NCBI GenBank assembly: GCA_031367715.1
Contig: JANLQJ010000077.1
Span: forward strand, 1 to 64,000
Direction of reading: 5' to 3'
Origin: JANYHF01 sp031367715
GTDB lineage: Bacteria > Pseudomonadota > Alphaproteobacteria > Rhizobiales > Hyphomicrobiaceae
Length of the DNA: 64,000 bases
Shown here: positions 24,365-33,644 of the stretch, piece by piece
Layout of the letters: each line of letters begins with the position of its first letter
Position numbering within the stretch: position 1 is the first letter of the stretch
Position numbers and translations under genes: made by a program
The notes under the pieces: generated by a model
What the model was told of the DNA's origin: nothing
Database searches by the model: none
What the model saw: the letters and a program-made list of their open reading frames with translations, nothing else

Positions 24365-25639
24365 ATGACACGCAAATCCTATCTGTTCACCAGCGAGTCC
24401 GTGTCCGAGGGGCATCCAGACAAGGTCTGCGACCAGATCTCCGACGCCATTCTCGATGCCTTCATCGCCAATGACGTGAAGCTTGGCATCGCCGATCAGA
24501 GCCTCGTCAACACGCGGCTAGGCTGCGAGACGCTGGCCACCACCAACAAGGTTGTGATCGCTGGCGAGGGCCGTGGCCAAGCCCCGCTGTTCCACAAGTA
24601 TCACGGTTGCGCCGTGGTTAATCGTGAGTTGATCGGCCAGATCGCCCGCGATGTCATCAAGGACATCGGTTACAACCAGGACGGCTTTTCGTTTGCGGGC
24701 GCCGACATCGAAGTGCTGTTGCACGGCCAGTCGCCCGACATCGCCATGGGCGTCGACGCCAAAAAGGGCAAGGACGGCGAGCAGGAAGGGGCCGGCGACC
24801 AAGGCATGATGTTCGGCTTCGCCTGCACCGAGAGCGAAGTCTACGAGAAGAATTCGTTCATGCCGGCGCCGATCTATTTCGCGCACAAGGTACTGAAGGT
24901 GCTGTCGGACAAGCGCCGCAGCAAGGCGCTGCCCGATCTGCAGCCAGACGCCAAGAGCCAAGTCACGATTCGCTACGAGAACGGCGTGCCGGTCGGCTGC
25001 ACCAAGGTGGTGGTGTCGACACAGCATAACCGGGCGACCCGCAACGGCCAGGACTACACGCCCGAGATGGTCAAGGACATGATCGGCGATGCGGTCACCT
25101 CGGCGCTACCCAAGGGCTGGATGCCTAAGAACGGGGCCGATTTCCTGGTCAACCCGACCGGCAACTTCGTGGTTGGCGGCCCCGATGGCGACTGCGGCCT
25201 GACCGGGCGCAAGATCATCGTCGATACCTACGGCGGCTATGCCCCGCACGGCGGCGGTGCGTTCTCGGGCAAGGACCCGACCAAGGTGGACCGCTCGGCG
25301 GCATACGCCGCGCGCTACCTGGCCAAAAACGTGGTGGCTGCTGGCTTGGCGACCCGTTGCATGATCCAGGTTGCCTATGCGATCGGCGTGGCCGAGCCGA
25401 TGTCGCTGTTGGTCGACACGCAAGGCACCGGCAAGGTGCCAGATCAGCGGCTGGAAGAGGTGCTGACGGAACTGTTCCCGCTGCGCCCGACCAATATTCG
25501 CAAGCGCCTTCATCTCACCCTGCCGATCTATCGGCGCACAGCGGCCTACGGCCATTTCGGCCGCGCGCCGGAAGCCGACGGTGGATTCTCGTGGGAGCGG
25601 ACAGATCTTGCGGCAGAGATCCTCAAGCTCGCCAGCTAG
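24365..25639 (+). CDS. metK: S-adenosylmethionine synthase
   Basis: MetK makes SAM from methionine and ATP. The 424-residue length matches the longer alphaproteobacterial form. Signatures include SESVSEGHPDKVCDQISDA near the N-terminus, GAGDQGMMFGFAC and the phosphate loop GGGAFSGKDPTKVDRSAAY. The 123-bp leader was inspected for a SAM riboswitch, but I could not support one by eye. trmB follows 26 bp downstream. Confidence 0.97.
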   Translation: MTRKSYLFTSESVSEGHPDKVCDQISDAILDAFIANDVKLGIADQSLVNTRLGCETLATTNKVVIAGEGRGQAPLFHKYHGCAVVNRELIGQIARDVIKDIGYNQDGFSFAGADIEVLLHGQSPDIAMGVDAKKGKDGEQEGAGDQGMMFGFACTESEVYEKNSFMPAPIYFAHKVLKVLSDKRRSKALPDLQPDAKSQVTIRYENGVPVGCTKVVVSTQHNRATRNGQDYTPEMVKDMIGDAVTSALPKGWMPKNGADFLVNPTGNFVVGGPDGDCGLTGRKIIVDTYGGYAPHGGGAFSGKDPTKVDRSAAYAARYLAKNVVAAGLATRCMIQVAYAIGVAEPMSLLVDTQGTGKVPDQRLEEVLTELFPLRPTNIRKRLHLTLPIYRRTAAYGHFGRAPEADGGFSWERTDLAAEILKLAS

Positions 25640-25665
25640 GCGGCAACCGGCAGCAGTATTCCAAC

Positions 25666-26370
25666 GTGACCGACGATACTTCGGAGCGCCCTGCGGCCCG
25701 CCATTTCTATGGCCGCCGCAAAGGTCATCCGCTGACCGGTACGCAGCAGGAGCGGATGGACCGACTGTTGCCGCAGTTGCGGCCGGACCCGACCAAAGCG
25801 GCACCGCAACCGCTCAGCCAGCTCTTCGGCCCCTCGCCCTGCGACGTCTGGCTGGAGATCGGCTTTGGCGGCGGCGAGCATCTGGCATGGCAGGCCGAGC
25901 ACAATCCGGACGTCGGCCTGATCGGCGTCGAACCTTTCATCAACGGCATGGCGCAATTGCTCGGCCGTTGCGAGCCGCCCGGATTGCCCAACGTTCGGCT
26001 TTTTGACGACGAGGCGCAAATTCTGCTCGACTGGCTGCCGCCCGCCTCGATCGCGCGCGCCTTCATCCTGTTTCCCGACCCCTGGCCCAAGCGCCGGCAT
26101 CGCAAGCGCCGGTTGGTATCGCCAAAGACCGTTGCCGCGCTCGCCCGGGTTATGATTCCAGGTGCCGAATTGCGGGTTGCCACCGACATCGCCGACTATG
26201 TGCGCACGACGCTGCTGGCGGTGACCGGCAGCGCCGAATTTGTCTGGCCGGCGCTGACCCCGGATGAGTGGCGGGTCCGCTCGCCTGACTGGCCATCGAC
26301 TCGTTACGAGGCCAAGGCCGTCGCGGCCGGGCGGCAGTGTTACTATTTGCGCTTCCGACGGCGCGGATGA
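25666..26370 (+). CDS. trmB: tRNA (guanine-N7)-methyltransferase
   Basis: TrmB methylates G46 of tRNA with SAM. The 234-residue protein has the SAM-binding motif WLEIGFGGGEH, the family motif GVEPFINGMAQLL, and the catalytic segment ILFPDPWPKRRHRKRRLV. The start is GTG at 25666, which begins the family-like sequence; an open extension upstream overlaps metK in another frame and is not homologous. Confidence 0.95.
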   Translation: MTDDTSERPAARHFYGRRKGHPLTGTQQERMDRLLPQLRPDPTKAAPQPLSQLFGPSPCDVWLEIGFGGGEHLAWQAEHNPDVGLIGVEPFINGMAQLLGRCEPPGLPNVRLFDDEAQILLDWLPPASIARAFILFPDPWPKRRHRKRRLVSPKTVAALARVMIPGAELRVATDIADYVRTTLLAVTGSAEFVWPALTPDEWRVRSPDWPSTRYEAKAVAAGRQCYYLRFRRRG

Positions 26371-26477
26371 TGGCGGATTTGCGGCGGGTTCGGAGCCCAA
26401 GACATAATCATTTGTATTTAAATTCAATGCGTTAGCCTCGAAACACCGGCGAGCTATGCAGCCTCGTCATTTTCCCA

Positions 26478-26506
26478 TTGCATGAAACGCTTAGGCTCCG
26501 TATATT
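26478..26506 (+). promoter_or_regulatory. Housekeeping promoter of the rimP-nusA-infB operon
   Basis: TTGCAT (26478-26483), an exact 17-bp spacer and TATATT (26501-26506) form a good sigma70-type promoter. It lies about 160 bp upstream of rimP and just before an attenuator-like hairpin. Confidence 0.65.
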
Positions 26507-26534
26507 GCTGTTGCTCATGATCATCTCAACTTCG

Positions 26535-26570
26535 AGAGTGGGCCCTTTGGGGGGTCCGCTCTTTTTGTTT
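26535..26570 (+). terminator. Attenuator-like hairpin in the rimP leader
   Basis: The stem agagtgggcc (26535-26544) pairs with ggtccgctct (26553-26562), with a G-T and one mismatch, and is followed by a T-rich run. It lies between the promoter and rimP in the transcribed leader. Autoregulation of the operon by its own product NusA at such a terminator is plausible but inferred. Confidence 0.65.
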
Positions 26571-26667
26571 GGGGTGGCCGAATTGTTGGGGACCAGCGCT
26601 TCGGTAAGCCGGTCCCGCCGGGACCAACTACAGGTCTCAGTGTCAGGCGAAAGCCTCGTTCGGTCGG

Positions 26668-27354
26668 ATGATGACGACAAGTACCCAGTTGCACAGTGTC
26701 AGTGGGCCCAGCAGCCAGCCAGAGACGCGTTTCGTGCGCGAAACTGGCTTGGCGGCGCAGATTGCTGCCATCGTTGAACCACGCATCGAGGCGCTCGGCT
26801 TCCGGCTTGTGCGCGTCAACGTGACCGGCCGCAACGGCTCGACCGTGCAGATCATGGCCGAACGCACCGATGGCCGTATTACCGTTGGCCAGTGCGAGCT
26901 GATTTCACGCGACGTGGCGCCGGCCTTGGATGTCGCCGAACCGATGCCCGGCCAATATCATCTGGAAGTGTCCTCGCCAGGCATCGACCGGCCGCTGGTG
27001 CGGGCTTCTGATTTCACGACCTGGACCGGCTACGAGGCGCGCATCGAATTGACCGAACCCGTTGATGGCCGGCGCCGCTTGCGCGGGCGTCTCGACGGCT
27101 TTATCGACGGCGAAGTGCGCATCGAGCTGATGGACCGTTCCAAGGATGACGGCGCACCGGTCCCCGATGGCCCGATCGTCATCGGCCTGCCGCCGGCGTT
27201 GATCGCGACCGCGCGCCTTGTGATGACGGATGAATTGATCCGCGAAGATCTCCGGCGCAGCAGCCGGGACGAAAAAGCAGAAGCCGACGCCGACCAAAAT
27301 GACGACGGCACCGATGATGGAATGGAGACAGGTCATGGCCCAGACAGGGGTTAG
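26668..27354 (+). CDS. rimP: Ribosome maturation factor RimP
   Basis: RimP assists 30S subunit assembly. The 228-residue protein has the N-terminal alpha-beta domain (about 25-105, with ALGFRLVRVNV and the signature YHLEVSSPGIDRPL) and the C-terminal SH3-like domain. An acidic tail of about 35 residues (EKAEADADQNDDGTDDG) is longer than in short family members. The last 20 bases overlap the nusA start, consistent with translational coupling. Confidence 0.95.
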   Translation: MMTTSTQLHSVSGPSSQPETRFVRETGLAAQIAAIVEPRIEALGFRLVRVNVTGRNGSTVQIMAERTDGRITVGQCELISRDVAPALDVAEPMPGQYHLEVSSPGIDRPLVRASDFTTWTGYEARIELTEPVDGRRRLRGRLDGFIDGEVRIELMDRSKDDGAPVPDGPIVIGLPPALIATARLVMTDELIREDLRRSSRDEKAEADADQNDDGTDDGMETGHGPDRG

Positions 27355-29008
27355 CGCAAACCGGCTGGAATTACTTCAGATCGCCGATGCAGTCGCGCGC
27401 GAAAAATCGATCGACCGCCAGGTCGTCATCACGGCCATGGAAGACGCCATCCAGAAGGCTGCAAAATCGCGCTACGGCGCAGAGAACGATATCCGCGCCA
27501 GCATCGATGGCAAGTCCGGCGAGATCCGGCTGGTGCGCGCCTTGACGGTGGTCGAAACGATCGAGAACGATTCCACGCAGGTGGATCTCAAGGCAGCCCA
27601 TCGCACCAAGAAGGATGCCAAGGTTGGCGATGTGCTGACCGAGGACCTGCCGCCGCTCGACTATGGCCGCGTCGCCGCCCAGAACGCCAAGCAGGTGATC
27701 GTCCAGAAGGTGCGCGACGCCGAGCGCGACCGGCAATTTGCCGAGTTCAAGGATCGCATCGGCCAGATCGTCAACGGCACCGTCAAGCGCGAGGAACACG
27801 GTCACGTCATCGTCGATCTCGGCCGAGCCGAGGGCATCGTGCGGCGCGACGAGAAACTGCCGCGTGAGAGTTTCAAATACGGCGATCGCATCCGTGCGTT
27901 CGTCGCCGACGTGCGACGCGAACAGCGCGGGCCGCAGATTTTCCTCTCGCGCACCCGGCCCGAATTCATGGCCAAGCTGTTCATGCAGGAAGTGCCGGAA
28001 ATCTATGACGGCGTAGTCGTCATCAAGTCGGTTGCCCGTGATCCGGGCAGCCGCGCCAAGATTGCCGTGATCTCGAACGACAGCTCGATCGATCCGGTCG
28101 GCGCTTGCGTCGGTATGCGCGGCGCCCGCGTGCAGGCCGTGGTTGGCGAGCTGCAGGGCGAGAAGATCGACATCATCCAGTGGTCGGCCGATGCGGCGAC
28201 CTTTATCGTCAATGCGCTGGCTCCGGCCGAGGTCGCCAAGGTGGTGCTCGACGAAGATGCCGAGCGTATCGAAGTGGTTGTCCCAGATGAACAACTCTCG
28301 CTCGCCATTGGCCGCCGTGGCCAGAATGTGCGGTTGGCCTCGCAGCTCACCGGTTGGGCCATCGACATCCTGACCGAGGCGCAGGAGCAGGAGCGGCGCA
28401 AGAAGGAATTCGAAGAGCGAACGGCGCTGTTCCAGGAAGCGCTCGACGTCGATGAGGTCATCGCACAGCTGCTGGTGACCGAGGGCTTCGCCAATATCGA
28501 GGAAATCGCCTTCGTCGATAGCGGCGAGGTGTCCAACATCGAAGGTTTCGATGAGAACTTCGCCACCGAGATCCAGTCGCGCGCCAAGGAATATCTGGAG
28601 CGCAAAGAAGTCGAGCTGGACGACAAGCGCAAGGCGCTCGGGGTCAAGGACGAGCTGGCCGAAGTGCCGGGCGTGACGACCGCCATGCTGGTCGCGTTCG
28701 GTGAAGGCGGTATCAAATCGGTCGAGGATCTGGCCGATTGCGCCACCGATGATCTGACCGGCTGGACCGAGAAAGTCGATGCTGAGACCAAGCGCCACGC
28801 TGGTGTGTTGGAATCGTTCGAGATGTCCAAGAGCGAGATCGAAGATCTCATCATGTCGGCACGCGTGGTTGCCGGTTGGGTGTCGCTCGAGGATGTGATC
28901 AAGACCAAGCCAGCGGATGCGGCTGACGAGACCGTCGCCGAGAAGCCGCAGAGCGAGGCCGAAGCGCTGTTCGCCGACCTCAAGAGCAGTCCGGGGCACA
29001 ACAAGTGA
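27335..29008 (+). CDS. nusA: Transcription termination/antitermination factor NusA
   Basis: The 557-residue protein has the N-terminal RNA polymerase-binding domain (1-125), an S1 domain (about 130-200) and two KH domains with the signature IDPVGACVGMRGARVQAVV, then IAIGRRGQNVRLAS-like motifs (seen as LAIGRRGQNVRLASQLTGW). C-terminal helix-hairpin repeats (AEVPGVTTAMLVAFGEGGI) follow. The ATG at 27335 lies inside the rimP tail behind gagacagg. Confidence 0.97.
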   Translation: MAQTGVSANRLELLQIADAVAREKSIDRQVVITAMEDAIQKAAKSRYGAENDIRASIDGKSGEIRLVRALTVVETIENDSTQVDLKAAHRTKKDAKVGDVLTEDLPPLDYGRVAAQNAKQVIVQKVRDAERDRQFAEFKDRIGQIVNGTVKREEHGHVIVDLGRAEGIVRRDEKLPRESFKYGDRIRAFVADVRREQRGPQIFLSRTRPEFMAKLFMQEVPEIYDGVVVIKSVARDPGSRAKIAVISNDSSIDPVGACVGMRGARVQAVVGELQGEKIDIIQWSADAATFIVNALAPAEVAKVVLDEDAERIEVVVPDEQLSLAIGRRGQNVRLASQLTGWAIDILTEAQEQERRKKEFEERTALFQEALDVDEVIAQLLVTEGFANIEEIAFVDSGEVSNIEGFDENFATEIQSRAKEYLERKEVELDDKRKALGVKDELAEVPGVTTAMLVAFGEGGIKSVEDLADCATDDLTGWTEKVDAETKRHAGVLESFEMSKSEIEDLIMSARVVAGWVSLEDVIKTKPADAADETVAEKPQSEAEALFADLKSSPGHNK

Positions 29009-29050
29009 TTGCGTCAGGCCCGACCCGGCCTTTCGCCTATATGGATCGAG

Positions 29051-29701
29051 ATGACACGAGCGCTGAGTCAGGAACTGGGGCAAGCAGGCGAGCCGGGCGA
29101 GGATGCCCGGCATCGATTGTGCGCTGTCACGCGTGAACGGTTGCCGATCGAAGCGCTGATCCGCTTTGTCGTCGGGCCCGACGGCAGCGTGGTTCCTGAC
29201 CTGCGCATGAAGCTTCCCGGACGGGGCGTCTGGGTTACCCTGGCGCACAGCCGTGTGACCGAAGCGGTGATCCGCAAGTCGCTGCAGCGTGGCCTCAAGC
29301 GCCCCGTGCTGGTGGACCAAGGGCTGCCGGCACTGATCGATGGTCTGTTGCAGAAATACGCTCTCGACGCGCTGTCATTCGCCAACAAGGCCGGCTGCCT
29401 CATTCTCGGCTTCGAACGCGTGCTGCTGTCGATCGGACAAAACAAGGCTTTGCGGATCGTGCATGCGAGCGATGCCGGCACCGACGGCGTGGCCAAGCTG
29501 GACGCAAAGCAACGGGCGGTGTTGGGCGCCGACACTGCAGCGACAAGCCCCGCCGGGTCTGCTATTGCCTGTTTCAGCAACGCACAATTGAGTTTGGCAC
29601 TCGGCAAGCCAAATGTGGTACATGGGGCGATCATCGAAGCGCCAGCAGCCAGAAATTTCATCGAGCAGACCGAGCGCCTGATGCGCTATCGGTCGCACTG
29701 A
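29051..29701 (+). CDS. ylxR: YlxR family RNA-binding protein fused to an L7Ae-like domain
   Basis: The 216-residue protein combines an N-terminal DUF448/YlxR domain (CAVTRERLPIEALIRFVV and LPGRGVWVTLAHSRVTEAV) with a ribosomal L7Ae-like domain (about 95-145, DALSFANKAGCLILGFERV). This two-domain form is usual in alphaproteobacteria. It sits between nusA and infB as expected. The ATG at 29051 is chosen; an in-frame TTG at 29009 directly after the nusA stop is an alternative. Confidence 0.9.
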   Translation: MTRALSQELGQAGEPGEDARHRLCAVTRERLPIEALIRFVVGPDGSVVPDLRMKLPGRGVWVTLAHSRVTEAVIRKSLQRGLKRPVLVDQGLPALIDGLLQKYALDALSFANKAGCLILGFERVLLSIGQNKALRIVHASDAGTDGVAKLDAKQRAVLGADTAATSPAGSAIACFSNAQLSLALGKPNVVHGAIIEAPAARNFIEQTERLMRYRSH

Positions 29702-29751
29702 CACCCATTCTTCACGCCTGCGGGCGACCCCTAAGGACGGCACAATACGGC

Positions 29752-32502
29752 ATGAGTGAAAGCAACGATCAGGGCGACAAGACCGCACGCGGACCGGCTC
29801 GCAGCGGCAAGACCAGTACACTGACCTTGAACCGCACGGTAGATGCGGGGCATGTGCGCCAGAGCTTCAGCCATGGCCGCTCCAAGCCGGTGGTGGTGGA
29901 AAAGCGCAAGCGGCGCACCATTGCCTCGCCGACCGGCGCACCCGAAGAGCTGGCGGGCGAGACGTCAGCCGCTCCGCAAACCGCCTCGGTCGCGTCGGCA
30001 GCGCCAGCTGCTCCTGCGCCGGCAAGCCCGCGCGCGCCTCAGGTCACGCAACAGCCTGCCCGCCGCCCACAACAATCGGGCGGTGCGGCGCGCACGCTGT
30101 CGGACGATGAGCGCGATGCCCGCTTGAAGGCGTTGTCGGTCGCCCGCGCCCGCGAAGCCGGCGATCGCGTCAAGGCCGAAGACGATGCCAAGCGCCGCGC
30201 CTTGCTCGATCAGCAGCTCAAGCGCGATCAGGAGGAGCAGACCCGGGCCAAGGTTGAAGAAGATCGCCTGCGGGTGCAGCGCGAGCAGGAACAACTGCGT
30301 CAGCAGACCGAAGACCCCGCTGCCAAAACCGACCGCGCGGCTGGCTCCCAGCCGCTGCGGCGTGATGATGGCGCGCGGACATCGACCCGCCCGCAGGCCC
30401 GTACCGACGCCAGCAAGACCCCGGCCGTCGCACGCGTTGACGTGCCGCTACCGACCGACGAGCTTCGCCGCACCTCGGCTCCCGGCGTCAAGCGCCCCGA
30501 GCGCAACGAGGCTGAAGAAGACGATACCATCCGCAAGACCGGTCCCGGTGGCGTCAAAAAGGCCCCGCCGCAGCGCGTCCCGGCCAAGAAAGTTGCCGAT
30601 GACAAGCGCGCCCGTGGCCGCCTGACGATCGTCAACGCACTCGATGATCAGCAGCGCGAGCGTTCGCTATCGGCACTCAAGCGCCGCCGCGAGCGCGAAA
30701 AAGCCAAACAACTCGGCCAGCTCGCGCCGCCTGAAAAGATCCTGCGCGAAGTGATCATTCCCGAAGCGATCACCATACAGGAACTCTCCAACCGCATGGC
30801 CGTGCGCGGTGTCGACATCATCAAGCTGCTCATGAAAGAGGGCGAGATGCGCAAGATCACGGACGTGATTGACGCCGACACCGCCGAGATCGTGGTGCGC
30901 GAATTCGGGCACTCGCCAAAGCGCGTCTCGGAAGCCGACGTCGAGGAAGGCTTCATCCGTACCGCAGAAGATTCGACCGAGCAGATGCTGCGGGCGCCGA
31001 TCGTCACCATCATGGGCCATGTCGACCACGGCAAGACCTCGCTGCTCGATGCCATTCGCCAGACCGACGTCGTGGCCGGCGAGGCCGGCGGCATCACCCA
31101 GCATATCGGCGCCTATCAGGTAGTGACCAAGGACGGGCACAAGATCACCTTCATCGACACGCCGGGCCACGAGGCGTTCACCGCCATGCGTGCCCGCGGC
31201 GCCAAGGTGACCGATATCGTCGTTCTGGTGGTGGCGGCCGATGACGGAGTCATGCCGCAGACGGTCGAAGCCATCAAACACGCCAAGGCCGCCGGTGTGC
31301 CGATCATCGTTGCCATCAACAAGATCGATAAGCACCAGGCCGAGCCGGACCGCGTGCGCACAGAGCTTTTGCAGCACGAGGTGATTGTCGAGAAGATGTC
31401 GGGCGAAACGCTGGACGTTGAGGTCTCGGCGCTCAATCGGACGGGTCTCGACAAGTTGCTCGAAGCCATCGTCCTGCAATCGGAAGTGCTGGAGCTACGG
31501 GCCAATCCGGCGCGCTCGGCCGAAGGCATCGTCATCGAGGCCAAGTTGGAAGCGGGCCGCGGACCGGTCGGCACCGTGCTGATCCAGCGCGGTACACTGC
31601 ATGTCGGTGATATCATGGTCGCCGGCTCGGCATTCGGCCGCGTCCGCGCGCTGATCAACGATCGCGGCGAGCATGTGCAGAGTGCCGGACCGTCAGTCCC
31701 GGTCGAGGTGCTGGGCTTCAATTCGGCGCCCGAGGCTGGCGATCAGCTGGCCGTGGTCGAGAGCGATGCCCGTGCCCGCGAGCTGACCGAATATCGCACG
31801 CGCAAGCGTCGCGAGCGGCTGGCCAGCGGTGGCAGCACGGGCGGGCGCACGCTTGAACAGATGATGAGTTCGCTGAAGGGCGAGGGCCGCAAAGAGTTCA
31901 CGCTGCTCATCAAGGGCGACGTGCAAGGCTCGGTGGAAGCCATCAATGCCGCGCTCGAAAAGCTCGGCACCGAAGAGGTCGCCGCCCGCATCGTGCATTG
32001 GGGCGTCGGCGGCATCACCGAGAGCGACATTTCTCTCGCCAATGCCTCCAATGCAATCATCATCGGCTTTAACGTTCGCGCCAATACGCAAGCTCGGGCG
32101 CACGCCGCCCGCGACGGCATCGAGATCCGCTATTATTCGATCATCTATGATCTGGTCGACGACGTGAAGAAGGCGATGTCTGGCCTGCTGGCTCCGACGC
32201 TAAAGGAAGTATTCCTTGGCAATGCGCTGATCCTGGACGTGTTCAACATCTCCAAAGTCGGCAAGGTCGCGGGCTGCCGGATCACCGAAGGCAAAGTCGA
32301 GCGGGGCGCCAAGGTGCGGCTCATCCGCGACAACGTGGTGGTTCACGAGGGTTCGCTTTCGACGCTCAAGCGCTTCAAGGACGAGGTCAAGGAAGTGCCC
32401 GGCGGCCAGGAATGCGGCATGGCCTTCGCCAATTACGAAGACATGCGCAAAGGCGACATCATCGAGTGCTTCAACATCGAGACGATTATCCGGTCGTTGT
32501 AA
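29752..32502 (+). CDS. infB: Translation initiation factor IF-2
   Basis: IF-2 is the GTPase that recruits initiator tRNA to the ribosome. The 916-residue protein has a long Ala/Pro/Arg and charged N-terminal region (1-330). The G domain contains G1 GHVDHGKTS (about 422-430), G3 DTPGHEAF and G4 NKIDK, and the C-terminal initiator-tRNA-binding domains follow. Length and order fit the alphaproteobacterial form. Confidence 0.98.
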   Translation: MSESNDQGDKTARGPARSGKTSTLTLNRTVDAGHVRQSFSHGRSKPVVVEKRKRRTIASPTGAPEELAGETSAAPQTASVASAAPAAPAPASPRAPQVTQQPARRPQQSGGAARTLSDDERDARLKALSVARAREAGDRVKAEDDAKRRALLDQQLKRDQEEQTRAKVEEDRLRVQREQEQLRQQTEDPAAKTDRAAGSQPLRRDDGARTSTRPQARTDASKTPAVARVDVPLPTDELRRTSAPGVKRPERNEAEEDDTIRKTGPGGVKKAPPQRVPAKKVADDKRARGRLTIVNALDDQQRERSLSALKRRREREKAKQLGQLAPPEKILREVIIPEAITIQELSNRMAVRGVDIIKLLMKEGEMRKITDVIDADTAEIVVREFGHSPKRVSEADVEEGFIRTAEDSTEQMLRAPIVTIMGHVDHGKTSLLDAIRQTDVVAGEAGGITQHIGAYQVVTKDGHKITFIDTPGHEAFTAMRARGAKVTDIVVLVVAADDGVMPQTVEAIKHAKAAGVPIIVAINKIDKHQAEPDRVRTELLQHEVIVEKMSGETLDVEVSALNRTGLDKLLEAIVLQSEVLELRANPARSAEGIVIEAKLEAGRGPVGTVLIQRGTLHVGDIMVAGSAFGRVRALINDRGEHVQSAGPSVPVEVLGFNSAPEAGDQLAVVESDARARELTEYRTRKRRERLASGGSTGGRTLEQMMSSLKGEGRKEFTLLIKGDVQGSVEAINAALEKLGTEEVAARIVHWGVGGITESDISLANASNAIIIGFNVRANTQARAHAARDGIEIRYYSIIYDLVDDVKKAMSGLLAPTLKEVFLGNALILDVFNISKVGKVAGCRITEGKVERGAKVRLIRDNVVVHEGSLSTLKRFKDEVKEVPGGQECGMAFANYEDMRKGDIIECFNIETIIRSL

Positions 32503-32510
32503 ATTGAACG

Positions 32511-33119
32511 GTGGCCCAAATGGCCCAAGATATGCCAGTCGGCCGGTGGATCCTTGACCTGGAAACTTTCCAGGGCTTTCGCGATGACCGGCCGAAGGAA
32601 GAAAAGTGGGAGCTGATTGGAGGCCGTCCCGTCATGTTGCCGCCTCCGACGCTGGACCATCAGCGCATTTCCTCGGAGTGCCAGGCCCTGATCAACTCCC
32701 GATTGGCCAAGTCGAAACCCGATTGGTCAGCGGACATGGAGATCGGCCTTCTCGTCCCAGAAGACGATACGTTCAATCCTGAACCGGATGTTACGGTGAT
32801 CGATGCCGACACCGAACCAGGCCAGATCTACGCCACCAAGTTTTATTTCGTGGTCGAGGTCCGCTCGCCAAACGACAGGGACTGGGTTCTGGAAGCCAAA
32901 CTGCGATATTATAATCAGCACGCGAACTGCATTGGCGTGATGTTCGTCAATCAGGACCAGATCGCGGCTGAACTTTATCTGCGAGCAAACAATTGGCAGA
33001 AGGCCGATCTTTCACAGCCGGATGATCGCATCGATATTCCGGAGATTGGTGATATCGGACCGCTCGCAGAACTGTATCGCCGAACACGACTCTATCCCAA
33101 GAAATCGGCCTCGAAGTAA
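32511..33119 (+). CDS. Uma2-family (DUF820) restriction endonuclease-like protein
   Basis: The 202-residue protein has the Uma2/DUF820 pattern. A start segment KWELIGGRPVMLPPPTLDHQ is followed by the PD-(D/E)XK-like core with PEPDVTVIDAD, then YFVVEVRSPNDRDWVLEAKLRYYNQHANCIGVMFV. The usual ExK of the family core reads E-V-R here. The start is GTG 32511 or ATG 32520. Uma2 proteins are widespread in cyanobacteria, and their function is unclear. Its place between infB and rbfA interrupts an otherwise conserved translation operon, which suggests insertion or transfer. Confidence 0.85.
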   Translation: MAQMAQDMPVGRWILDLETFQGFRDDRPKEEKWELIGGRPVMLPPPTLDHQRISSECQALINSRLAKSKPDWSADMEIGLLVPEDDTFNPEPDVTVIDADTEPGQIYATKFYFVVEVRSPNDRDWVLEAKLRYYNQHANCIGVMFVNQDQIAAELYLRANNWQKADLSQPDDRIDIPEIGDIGPLAELYRRTRLYPKKSASK

Positions 33120-33122
33120 GAC

Positions 33123-33554
33123 ATGTCACCGCGCTCTCACACAAAGAACGACGCCGTCAAAGGCGCGCCCCAAACCCCGTCCCAGCGCGCCTTGCGCGTC
33201 GGCGAACTGGTGCGCCACCGCCTTGCCCAGCTGATGGTGCGCGGAGAAATTCACGACGAGATCCTCGCCGGCCTCGTCATCTCGATCTCGGAAGTACGCA
33301 TGTCGCCGGACCTGAAACTGGCCACGGCCTACATCATCCCGCTCGGCGGCAAGGATACCGACGCGGCCATCGCAGCCTTCAACCGGCACAAGAAATACAT
33401 CCGCGGCGATGTCGCCAAGCATCTGAACCTGAAATCGGCGCCGGAAATCCGCTTCATGGCCGACGACAGTTTTGCCGAAGCCGAGCGCATCGAGCGGTTG
33501 TTGCTTTCGCCCGCGGTTAGGCGGGATCTCGAGAAGAAGGACGAAGAGGCGTAG
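33123..33554 (+). CDS. rbfA: Ribosome-binding factor A
   Basis: RbfA is needed for 16S rRNA 5' maturation and 30S assembly. The 143-residue protein has the KH-like core: SQRALRVGELVRHRLAQLM, the central VRMSPDLKLATAYI and a tail with FMADDSFAEAERIERLL. It begins 4 bp after the Uma2 gene. Its TAG stop codon (33552-33554) lies within the first bases of a GTAGGGG palindromic repeat, so the repeat supplied or coincides with the stop. Confidence 0.95.
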   Translation: MSPRSHTKNDAVKGAPQTPSQRALRVGELVRHRLAQLMVRGEIHDEILAGLVISISEVRMSPDLKLATAYIIPLGGKDTDAAIAAFNRHKKYIRGDVAKHLNLKSAPEIRFMADDSFAEAERIERLLLSPAVRRDLEKKDEEA

Positions 33555-33623
33555 GGGCGAGACTTGTCTCGCCCTCCATCAGCGGTTCTGGACGTACGAG
33601 GGCGAGACTTGTCTCGCCCCTAC
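33551..33623. repeat. GTAGGGGCG palindromic repeat (AGACTTGTCT core)
   Basis: Two self-complementary halves, each with ggcgagac-tt-gtctcgcc, are arranged so that outer gtagggg (33551-33557) pairs with cccctac (33617-33623). It lies between the convergent rbfA and yceI-like genes and may act as a terminator. Confidence 0.8.
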
Positions 33624-33644
33624 GCAACTCGCGTGTCGGCCACC

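Noticed and set aside
27371..29320. 649-codon minus-strand open frame
   Set aside because: It is antisense to nusA and ylxR, whose motifs are unambiguous.
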